Program-made: the position numbers and the translations under genes | The notes under the pieces: model-generated | The model's input: only the letters and a program-made list of their open reading frames with translations | The model's database searches: none | Told to the model about the DNA's origin: nothing | Shown here: in pieces, positions 57,189-64,000 of the stretch | Position numbering within the stretch: the stretch's first letter is position 1 | Layout of the letters: each line of letters begins with the position of its first letter | Assembly: GCF_029910215.1 (NCBI RefSeq) | Contig: NZ_CP110396.1 | Coordinates: 2,232,001-2,296,000 of the forward strand | Source of the DNA: Paraburkholderia sp. D15 | GTDB lineage: Bacteria > Pseudomonadota > Gammaproteobacteria > Burkholderiales > Burkholderiaceae | DNA: 64,000 nt | Direction: 5' to 3'

Positions 57189-58061
57189 ATGACTTACTGT
57201 GTCGCGATGACCGTCGACGACGGCCTCGTGTTCCTCTCCGATACGCGCACCAATGCGGGCGTCGATCACATCAGCACCGCGCGCAAGATGTCGGTGTTCG
57301 AGCAACCCGGCGAGCGCGTGCTCGTGCTGCTGGGCGCGGGCAATCTGTCGCTCACGCAGGCCGTGCTGCACGAATTGTCCGAACCCACCGATCCTACCCA
57401 GCCGACGCTGTGGAATGCCCCCACCATGGCCGACGCCGCGCGTGTGATCGGCCGCGCGGTGCGGTGCGTGCATCAGCGCGAGGCGGAGGCGTTGCAGGAA
57501 TTCGGCGTCGATTTCAATTGCAGCTTCATTCTCGGCGGGCAGATTGCGGGCAGCCGGCCGCGTCTTTTCATGATTTACGCGGCGGGGAATTTCATCGAAG
57601 CGTCGGCGGTGAATCCGTATTTCCAGATTGGCGAAGCCAAATACGGCAAGCCGATCATCGACCGGGTGCTGACGCCGTCCACGCCGCTCGACGAAGCGGC
57701 CAAGTGCGCGCTGATCTCGATGGATTCGACGCTGCGCTCGAATCTGTCGGTCGGCTTGCCGCTCGATCTGCTGGTCTACGAGAAGGATTCGCTGCGCGTC
57801 ACGCGCTTCGTCTCGATCGATCACGACAACGCGTACTTCGAGATGATTCATCGCACCTGGGGCGAGCGGCTGCGTCAGGTGTTCGGCGAGATTCCCGATC
57901 CGGACTGGCGGGAGACGACTGGCGCGCCGGTGTTGCGTCAGGAGCGTGCGCTGGTGCTGCATCGCGCGCCGGTCGGCGCGGATGGCGTCGAGCATGAATT
58001 CGATGCCAAGCCCGCGCAGACGTTGGCGCAGGCTGAGAAGGGGAAAGCGCAGCGGCGCTAG
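57189..58061 (+). CDS. Anbu (proteasome-like) peptidase
   Basis: A 290-residue Ntn-hydrolase of the Anbu family, ancestral-type proteasome relatives. After removal of Met1 the N-terminal Thr is the nucleophile (MTYCVAMTVDDGLVFLSDTRT); the Asp17 position (LSDTRTN) and a Lys at position 32 (ISTARKMSVF) match the proteasome triad Thr1/Asp17/Lys33. The C-terminal extension of about 40 residues is charged. It sits at the end of the second ligase cluster, about 200 bases after the transglutaminase gene, with a terminator after it. Anbu assembles in rings or helices; its substrate is unknown. Confidence 0.85.
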   Translation: MTYCVAMTVDDGLVFLSDTRTNAGVDHISTARKMSVFEQPGERVLVLLGAGNLSLTQAVLHELSEPTDPTQPTLWNAPTMADAARVIGRAVRCVHQREAEALQEFGVDFNCSFILGGQIAGSRPRLFMIYAAGNFIEASAVNPYFQIGEAKYGKPIIDRVLTPSTPLDEAAKCALISMDSTLRSNLSVGLPLDLLVYEKDSLRVTRFVSIDHDNAYFEMIHRTWGERLRQVFGEIPDPDWRETTGAPVLRQERALVLHRAPVGADGVEHEFDAKPAQTLAQAEKGKAQRR

Positions 58062-58128
58062 GCGCGAGTAGTCGATGGACGCCGCGCCGGCGTGCTGGCG
58101 TGGGACGAAGGTCGTTACGCGGTTCGAC

Positions 58129-58150
58129 AAGGCCGCTGACGGCCTTTTTT
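58129..58150 (+). terminator. Terminator of Anbu gene
   Basis: Stem AAGGCCG/CGGCCTT (58129-58135 with 58140-58146), four-base loop and T run. Confidence 0.85.
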
Positions 58151-58224
58151 GTTATCTATCGCGCCAGTGTGAGTCCGGTATCGATTTTTCATGCTGAAGG
58201 GCTACGTGCTCAAAAACCCCAGAC

Positions 58225-58264
58225 GAAAAAAAACCAGCCACCGGCTTGCGCCCGCGGCTGGTTT
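58225..58264 (-). terminator. Terminator of porin gene (minus strand)
   Basis: On the minus strand a 9-base-pair stem (58256-58264 with 58231-58239) is followed by a run of T (complement of the A run at 58225-58233), just after the porin stop. Confidence 0.75.
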
Positions 58265-58300
58265 TGAACTGCCTCACCATCAGCAGTCCATCAAGTCCAT

Positions 58301-59467
58301 TTAGAACTTGTGGCGGATACCCAGGCTAACGATCGTCTGGTTGATGCTGTTCGACTGTGCGCCGTAGTCAGCGACCGAAGCCGTTGCCGACACGATCGGA
58401 CCCGGAACGCCGGTCGAGCTGACGCTGCGCTGGTTGCCGTTAGCATGTTGCCATGCGCCGACCAGGTAGACGTCCGTGCGCTTCGACAGGTTGTAGTCGC
58501 CGCCCAGCGAGATCTGGTGGTACGTTGCCGTCGCGTCGCCGTTGCCGTGCGTGTACGTGTAGCCCAGGCCCAGCAGTGCTGCCGGCGTGACCTGATAGTT
58601 CACGAAACCAGCGCCGACGTTGTACTTCTGCGTCGTGCCGAAGCCCGAAGCTGCGTCAGGCTTGTACTGCACGTTGCTGTAGCGCAGGCCGGTCGTGATC
58701 GGGCCGACCACGTATTGCGCTGCGATCGAAGCGATACCGATCGACTTGGCCGATGCGTACGCTGCGTTTTCCAGGCCGCCGTCGAACGTACCGTCCGACG
58801 TGCCACCCCAGCCAGCGCGCGGCACTGCCGACGACGCGTTCTGCAGGCGGAAGTAGCCGGCTGCAACGCTGAACGGACCCGTTGCGTACGTTGCCGCGCC
58901 TGCCCACGATTGACCCGAGCCCGTTTGGCCTGCGACGCCGCCCAGCGCGTACATGCCTTCGAACTGGAAGCCGCTCCACACCGGCGAGGTGTACTTGATT
59001 GCGTTGTTCGTGCGCGAGCTGTTGTCGTTGTTGTCGACGTCGCCTGCGGTCGTGAACGTGCTGCCCCAGTAGTTGTCAGCCGTCAGCGGCTGAACCAGGT
59101 CGACCAGCGGGTCGTACTGGCGGCCGAGCGTGACCGTACCCCATTGGTCGCCCGTCAGACCGACGTAGGCTTGACGGCCGAACATCTTGCCACCTTGACC
59201 CAGCGAGCCGTTATTCGGGTTGAAGCCGTTTTCCAACTGGAAAATCGCCTTCAGGCCGCCGCCCAGGTCTTCCGTACCCTTCATGCCCCAGCGATTGCCC
59301 TGCAGGTTGCCTGCAGCCATCTGGTATTGGCTCTTGCCGCCGTTGTTGGACACGTACTGGATCGAGTCATCCAGAACGCCGTACAGGGTAACGCTGCTTT
59401 GTGCATGTGCCACGCCGGTAGCGCCCAGAAGCGCCAGCGAGAGGGTAGACAGTGCGATTCGTTTCAT
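58301..59467 (-). CDS. Gram-negative trimeric porin
   Basis: A 388-residue outer-membrane porin of the Burkholderia type. A 22-residue signal peptide (MKRIALSTLSLALLGATGVAHA) leads to QSSVTLYGVLDDSIQYVSN, and the sequence ends in HKF with terminal Phe for BAM insertion. The barrel has the NRWGMKGTEDLGGGLKAIFQLE and PLGRQYDPL-like VTLGRQYDPL motifs. The start 59467 is chosen since the SD GGAG (about 59475) precedes it; an upstream GTG at 59479 is not needed. It is a general diffusion pore. Confidence 0.9.
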   Translation of the reverse strand: MKRIALSTLSLALLGATGVAHAQSSVTLYGVLDDSIQYVSNNGGKSQYQMAAGNLQGNRWGMKGTEDLGGGLKAIFQLENGFNPNNGSLGQGGKMFGRQAYVGLTGDQWGTVTLGRQYDPLVDLVQPLTADNYWGSTFTTAGDVDNNDNSSRTNNAIKYTSPVWSGFQFEGMYALGGVAGQTGSGQSWAGAATYATGPFSVAAGYFRLQNASSAVPRAGWGGTSDGTFDGGLENAAYASAKSIGIASIAAQYVVGPITTGLRYSNVQYKPDAASGFGTTQKYNVGAGFVNYQVTPAALLGLGYTYTHGNGDATATYHQISLGGDYNLSKRTDVYLVGAWQHANGNQRSVSSTGVPGPIVSATASVADYGAQSNSINQTIVSLGIRHKF

Positions 59468-59892
59468 CCATTTCTCCACGCAGATGATTAGTTTCGTTGT
59501 TGCGGAAAGGAGAATAGCGCAGGGGGTCTACCGGTACGAACTGGAAAAAAAAGACTGTCTCCAAAAACTGACAAACGCGCAAAGCCTTGTATTTAAAGCC
59601 TGTTAACGATTATTTCTGTTCTTGCAATATTAATTCGTAAATTGCGCATTATTGTTGTTTTGTAGACAGTGAGTGTTTGGTTACCTGTACTTTCGACACT
59701 TGTTTGAAGGTATTTCGTAATGCAGTTGTCTAGCTGCCTGCCGTACTTTGCAGTAAACGTATAAAAATCGAGCACTGCTTCCTTGACGGGGGCGCTGGAC
59801 AGAACCTGGGTGGTATGAGCAGGCGCAACCGTGCCGGCGACGCGGCGCAACCCTGCTGGTTGCACGTCGTTGCGTGATGGTTGGCGTTTTTT
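59468..59892. other. AT-rich region upstream of porin gene
   Basis: 425 bases. The part at about 59560-59780 is clearly AT-richer than the rest of the window and lies upstream of the porin gene, as expected of a strongly expressed and regulated promoter region. A possible -10 element lies at about 59511-59516 (minus strand). An open frame at 59593-59865 lacks a ribosome binding site and family marks and is not called. Confidence 0.45.
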
Positions 59893-61290
59893 TTAGCGGT
59901 CGCGCGAATCGTTGTCGTTGCGACGGCGCGCAACGGTCGCGGCGGCCAGACCTGCCGCTGCCGCGAACAGCACCGAGGTCCACGGGTGGCGTTTGACGTA
60001 GCGATCGGCCGCGACCGCCTTGCGGCTCGCTTCGATCAGCGTGACGGCGGCGAGTCGAGTCGCTTGCGCTTCGGCGAGCACCATCGTGCGGCCGACCTTG
60101 AGTGCAGTTGCGCGTGCCGACGCCTTCTTGCGGGCTTGCACGCGAAACGCCGCGGCCGGCGCGGCGCCGGGCGCCGAACCGGCGGCCGCGCGGGCGGACG
60201 GAATCGCGAGTTTCGCCGCTGCAGTCGCCGCGGCAGTCGTATCCGCCACTCCATCCGACGCCGCAAGGGCAGCCGCAGCCGCAGCCGCGTCGCCGCGCGG
60301 CAGACGTTGCTCGGCGTGGCGCCGTGCATCGGCGGAAACCGTCGATGCGGCCAATACCGACGCCAGCTTCGCGCGGCTACCCGGCGGCAGATTGTCCTGC
60401 ATGCCCCAGCCGCCACGCGGATCGTGCATGCGTCCGCGTGCCGCCGAAAATTCCGCGCCGAGCAGCAGCACTGCCGCCGAGAAATACAGCCACATCAGCA
60501 GCACCGCGAGCGACCCGGCCGCGCCGAACGAACTGGCCATGCCGGCGTGCGCGATATACAGCGCGAAAAGTTTTTTGCCCGCCGAGAACAGCACGGCCGC
60601 GACGATCCCGCCGACAAACGCATCGCGCCATCGCACCTTGTCGTCGGGCAAAAATTTGAGCAGGCCGGCGAACGCGAACGCGAGCACCAGCAGCCCGACG
60701 CCAAGCTGCATCAGATTGCCGATCACGACGTACGGCGAGTTGCCCCACAACCATTTGCCGATGAACGTGATGACCGTATCGAGCACCAGCGAAACGATCA
60801 GCAGAAACGCGACGCCGAGCACGAGGCCAAACGAGATCAGCCGCACCCGCACCAGCGCGATCACGCTCGACGAACGCGGCCCGGAGTACGGCCACACTAT
60901 ATTGAGTGCGCTATTGAGCGACGAGAACGTCGCCGACGCGCCGATCGCCAGCATCGTGAACGAGATGATCGCCGCGACGCCGCCCGCGCTGCCGCTGTGA
61001 TGCGCGTTTTCGACGATGGTCTGCACGCCCGCCGCCGCCTGGTCGCCGAGCAGGCCGTGAATGTGATTGAACAGTTCGCCGCGTGCGGCTTCGGCGCCGA
61101 AGAACCAGCCGGCCACCGCGATCACCATCACCAGCGTCGGCGCGAGCGAGAACGCCGCATAAAAAGCGATGCTCGCGGCCATGGCCGCGCAGCGGTCCTC
61201 GGCAAACTGTTTGAATGCGCCGATGGCCCAGTTCGCCTGCTTGCGGGCCACGTGCTGAAGGTTCTCGGCGGAAAGCGTGTCGATGTCCAT
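59893..61290 (-). CDS. YihY/BrkB-family membrane protein with DUF883-like tail
   Basis: A 465-residue protein. Residues about 25-290 are the BrkB/YihY domain with six transmembrane helices (AASIAFYAAFSLAPTLVMVIAVAGWFFG, AGSLAVLLMWLYFSAAVLLLGAEFSAA). This is followed by an Ala-rich linker (about 325-420) and a C-terminal tail with VKRHPWTSVLFAAAAGLAAATVARRR, very like the C-terminal membrane anchor of ElaB/YqjD (DUF883) proteins. Typical BrkB proteins lack this. The start ATG 61290 is the first of the frame. The family's role is not firmly known; older links to serum resistance are weak. Confidence 0.78.
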   Translation of the reverse strand: MDIDTLSAENLQHVARKQANWAIGAFKQFAEDRCAAMAASIAFYAAFSLAPTLVMVIAVAGWFFGAEAARGELFNHIHGLLGDQAAAGVQTIVENAHHSGSAGGVAAIISFTMLAIGASATFSSLNSALNIVWPYSGPRSSSVIALVRVRLISFGLVLGVAFLLIVSLVLDTVITFIGKWLWGNSPYVVIGNLMQLGVGLLVLAFAFAGLLKFLPDDKVRWRDAFVGGIVAAVLFSAGKKLFALYIAHAGMASSFGAAGSLAVLLMWLYFSAAVLLLGAEFSAARGRMHDPRGGWGMQDNLPPGSRAKLASVLAASTVSADARRHAEQRLPRGDAAAAAAALAASDGVADTTAAATAAAKLAIPSARAAAGSAPGAAPAAAFRVQARKKASARATALKVGRTMVLAEAQATRLAAVTLIEASRKAVAADRYVKRHPWTSVLFAAAAGLAAATVARRRNDNDSRDR

Positions 61291-61531
61291 GGTCGTCTTC
61301 TCGATGGGTGCCTACGTCGCCGTGCGGGCATGCGAGGCGTTGAAACCGCCTCCGACGCACGCAATGCCGGTGATGCCCCAGGCGCGGCGTTCATACAGCC
61401 AACCTTTCGCAAAGCCTGTGCCTGTCACTATAACAAGCGTGCCGCGCCGGCGCGGCCGCGGCGACACCGGTATTTCGTCCCGTTAGAATGTAGATCGCCT
61501 TCCATCTTCTTCCGCTTATTTTCCGCCCGCC

Positions 61532-62080
61532 ATGCACTCGCACGAACCCGTTCAGCAGCTCGAGATCATTCCGCCCACGCAATGGAGCGCGCAGTTGCCC
61601 GCGCACGTCGTCGAACAGTTGCCCGCGCAGGGCGTGACGGTGTTCGCCGTCAGCGACGATGCGTCGGATACCGCCGCGTTCAGCGCGCGCTACGGCTTCG
61701 GTCTGGAAGATTGCGCGAACACGATCGTGGTCCGCTACAAGAAAGACGGCGGTGAGCATTACGCCGCGCTGGTGTCGCTCGGTTCGCTGAGGCTGGACAT
61801 CAACGGCGCGGTGAAGGCCGCGCTGGGCGCGCAACGGCTTTCATTCGCCAAACGGGAAGCGGCGGTCGAACACAGCGGGATGGAGTTCGGCGGCATCACC
61901 GCCTTCGGTTTGCCGGACGACTGGCGCGTGCTCGTCGATGCCGCCGTGATGGAGCGCGCGCAGATCGTCATGGGCGCGGGCGTGCGCGCCGCCAAGCTGT
62001 TATTGGCGCCGGACGTGCTGCGCCAATGGCCGCGCTGCGAAGTGGCGCAGCTGACGTTGCCGGCGCAGTCGATGGAGTAA
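61532..62080 (+). CDS. YbaK/EbsC-type aminoacyl-tRNA deacylase-like protein
   Basis: A 182-residue protein of the YbaK superfamily, editing enzymes that hydrolyse misacylated tRNA. The phrases SLGSLRLDINGAVKAALGAQRLSFAKREAAVEHSGMEFGGITAFGLP and GAGVRAAKLLLAP are typical. The N-terminal ANTIVVRYK has Asn63 where YbaK/ProX proteins have the catalytic Lys of (A/F)KT; thus it may bind rather than cleave, or use another mechanism. ATG 61532 has no strong ribosome binding site. It stands alone. Confidence 0.7.
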   Translation: MHSHEPVQQLEIIPPTQWSAQLPAHVVEQLPAQGVTVFAVSDDASDTAAFSARYGFGLEDCANTIVVRYKKDGGEHYAALVSLGSLRLDINGAVKAALGAQRLSFAKREAAVEHSGMEFGGITAFGLPDDWRVLVDAAVMERAQIVMGAGVRAAKLLLAPDVLRQWPRCEVAQLTLPAQSME

Positions 62081-62303
62081 GCGGGGCAGCGACGCTCAGC
62101 GGCATTGCCGCAAAAGCCGCCATGACTGCGTCGCTTTTCCAAAGATAGTTGCACGCGCAATCAACCCACGCCCCACGCCGTCCTGAAGTTTTTCTCCGTC
62201 TCGCCGTTAATCCAGAGAGTGCCATGAACCGCCGGGGCGTTCGCCTCGCGCGGCGGGTCGACTCATAAAGACAACGCAAGACAAAGCGACAAGGGACACG
62301 GAG

Positions 62304-63860
62304 ATGGAAAGGTTTCGCCTGAAAGTGCGGCTCTGGCTCGCACTCGCGGTTATGTGCCTGGGCATTCTGGCAATCGGCCTTTGGGGCGCGTTCAAGGCGC
62401 GCGACACGATGATCGCCGGCCGCGAGGCCGAGTTGAAGAGCGTGGTCAGCGTCGCCTATAGCGTGCTGGATCGTTACAACGGCCTCGCTGCGGCGGGCAC
62501 CATGCCGCTCGCCGAAGCGCAACGCACGGCCATGGCCGATCTGCGCGCGATGCGCTACGACGGCGCCGGCGGCTATCTCGTGATCGAAGACGCGCACGCG
62601 CGGGTGCTGATGCACGGCGTACGCGGCGATCTCGAAGGCAAGGACATGAGCGGCTTCACCGATCCGCAAGGGCGCCACGTATTCAAGGACGGCTCGGATC
62701 TCGCCGAACGCGACGGCGACGGCTTCATCCATCTGCAATTTCTCAAGCCGGGTTCCAATCAGATGGCGCCGAAGATCAACTACGTGCGCCTCTACAAACC
62801 GTGGGACTGGACGATCGTCACCGGCGTCTTCACCGACGATATCGACGCCGTGTTCTATTCGACGCTGCTGCAATACGTCGGCGCCGCACTGATTCTGTGC
62901 GTGGTGGTGTCGCTGGTGATCGGCGTGATTCTGCGCAGCATCCTGCGGCAACTTGGTGGCGAACCCGCTTACGCGGCGGAAATTGCCGCACGTATCGCCG
63001 ATGGTGAACTCGATCTCGTGGTCGACACGAAACCCGGCGATGAAAGCAGCCTGCTGGCCGCGATGCAGCGGATGCAGCACCGCCTCGCGCAGGCGATCAC
63101 GCAGATTCGCAGCGGCGCCGCGTTGATTTCGTCGGTGTCGCATGAGATTGCGGCAGGGAACGCCGATCTGTCGCGACGGACCGAGCAGCAGGCGAGCGCG
63201 CTCGGCGAAACGGCGTCGAGCATGGAGCAGATCACCGCGACCGTGAAGCAGAACGCCGACAACGCGAAACAGGCGAGTCAACTGGCGCACAACGCGTCCG
63301 AAACGGCGGCGCGCGGCGGCGAGGTGGTGGGGCAGGTGGTCGAGACGATGCGCGGGATTTCACAATCGTCGCATCGAATCGGCGACATCATCGGCGTGAT
63401 CGAGGGGATTGCGTTTCAGACCAATATTCTCGCGTTGAACGCGGCGGTCGAGGCGGCGCGCGCGGGCGAGGAGGGCCGTGGTTTTGCGGTGGTGGCCGGC
63501 GAAGTGCGCAGCCTCGCGCAACGCAGCGCCGCGGCCGCGAAGGAGATCAAGGCGTTGATCGAGGAATCGGCGGCGCAGATCGACGGCGGGTCGCAGTACG
63601 TGGGCCGCGCGGGCGAAACCATGCAGGAAGTCGTGCAGGCGGTGCGCCGCGTGACCGACATCATGGGCGAGATCAGCGCGGCGTCGGTCGAACAGAGTTC
63701 GGGCATCGAGCAGGTCAACATCGCGGTGGCGAGCATGGATCAGACGACCCAGCAGAACGCCGCGCTCGTCGAGGAAGCGAGTGCATCCGCCGAAGTGCTG
63801 AAGACGCAGACGGGTCAATTGGCCGAAGCGATCGCCGTGTTTTCGTTACCGCCTGCGTGA
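62304..63860 (+). CDS. Methyl-accepting chemotaxis protein with Cache domain
   Basis: A 518-residue chemoreceptor. Helix 1 at about 9-30, a periplasmic single-Cache-type domain about 33-185 ([43 protein letters not shown]), helix 2 about 188-213, HAMP and then the signalling domain. The hairpin tip [32 protein letters not shown] is perfect for the family. The start ATG 62304 is preceded by GGACACGGAG. There is no C-terminal CheR-binding pentapeptide. The Cache_2 type often binds small organic acids; the ligand is unknown. An inverted repeat (63951-63974) lies downstream. Confidence 0.9.
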   Translation: MERFRLKVRLWLALAVMCLGILAIGLWGAFKARDTMIAGREAELKSVVSVAYSVLDRYNGLAAAGTMPLAEAQRTAMADLRAMRYDGAGGYLVIEDAHARVLMHGVRGDLEGKDMSGFTDPQGRHVFKDGSDLAERDGDGFIHLQFLKPGSNQMAPKINYVRLYKPWDWTIVTGVFTDDIDAVFYSTLLQYVGAALILCVVVSLVIGVILRSILRQLGGEPAYAAEIAARIADGELDLVVDTKPGDESSLLAAMQRMQHRLAQAITQIRSGAALISSVSHEIAAGNADLSRRTEQQASALGETASSMEQITATVKQNADNAKQASQLAHNASETAARGGEVVGQVVETMRGISQSSHRIGDIIGVIEGIAFQTNILALNAAVEAARAGEEGRGFAVVAGEVRSLAQRSAAAAKEIKALIEESAAQIDGGSQYVGRAGETMQEVVQAVRRVTDIMGEISAASVEQSSGIEQVNIAVASMDQTTQQNAALVEEASASAEVLKTQTGQLAEAIAVFSLPPA

Positions 63861-63950
63861 GAAAGGCAGTGACGGTAAGGCGCCGAACCGGCGATTCGAT
63901 GCGGTAAAAAAGAAAAGAGCACGGGAGAATTTACTTTCGGAGGACACGAC

Positions 63951-63974
63951 GCGCAACCGGTTGGCCGGTTGCGC
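63951..63974. repeat. Inverted repeat downstream of chemoreceptor gene
   Basis: Perfect 10-base-pair stem (GCGCAACCGG with CCGGTTGCGC) and a four-base loop TTGG, without a T run. It may be a terminator of either flanking gene. Confidence 0.4.
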
Positions 63975-64000
63975 GTTGCGTCTTTCCGGTCGTGCTCATA

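Noticed and set aside
59593..59865. 90-residue minus-strand open frame in AT-rich region
   Set aside because: No ribosome binding site, no family marks; the region is better explained as the porin promoter region.
59881..61755. 624-residue plus-strand open frame
   Set aside because: Antisense to the BrkB gene, Arg-rich without motifs.

Overview
This is a chromosomal window from a Gram-negative betaproteobacterium, most likely Paraburkholderia or Burkholderia. Pointers are the high GC content, the DUF2844/DUF3443 gene pair, a DUF2957-type lipoprotein, a phasin, a classical 16-strand porin, an OprD-type porin, a lysine/alanine-tailed HU protein and many IclR, MarR and MocR regulators. No RNA gene, insertion sequence, prophage or CRISPR array was seen.

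Layout. 1-3755: the start of a lipoprotein, a phasin gene with a strong terminator, then a DUF2844 protein and a DUF3443 lipoprotein that carries two aspartic-protease-like D-[TS]-G motifs. 3832-12416: a divergent cluster of a zinc peptidase, a transglutaminase/DUF2126 giant, a circularly permuted ATP-grasp fused to an alpha-E domain, and a second transglutaminase. 12599-16632: an IclR regulator, an amino-acid ABC importer and formimidoylglutamase. 16707-18329: a DUF2957-type lipoprotein. 19016-24380: two MarR regulators and an EmrA/EmrB/NodT tripartite efflux pump, with one exact 12-base operator-like motif repeated in front of three transcription units. 24520-28647: nucleoside salvage (CNT transporter, cytidine deaminase, nucleoside hydrolase), a ketopantoate reductase homologue and a small membrane protein. 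28723-35855 (minus): a polyamine/opine-type ABC importer encoded with a three-subunit flavin/iron-sulfur dehydrogenase, divergent from an IclR regulator. 37121-47557: peptide uptake (OprD porin, Dpp-type ABC importer, XRE-cupin regulator, POT transporter). 47806-53276: a MocR regulator, a CpdB-type nucleotidase, a Sel1 protein and an HU-like protein. 53710-58061: a second tagging-type cluster (ATP-grasp, alpha-E, transglutaminase, Anbu protease). 58301-63860: porin, BrkB-family membrane protein, YbaK-like protein and chemoreceptor.

The most interesting content is the pair of clusters at 3832-12416 and 53710-58061. Together they hold every component (permuted ATP-grasp, DUF2126 glutamine-synthetase-like ligase, alpha-E helical domain, transglutaminase-like peptidases, Anbu proteasome-like peptidase, zinc peptidase) of a widespread system that was predicted from gene neighbourhoods to make and cut peptide bonds or tags. 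Its chemistry and substrate are, as far as I know, unresolved. One copy is built around the fused ligase and DUF2126, the other around Anbu. Function assignments rest on reading motifs in the translated sequence; no database search was possible.
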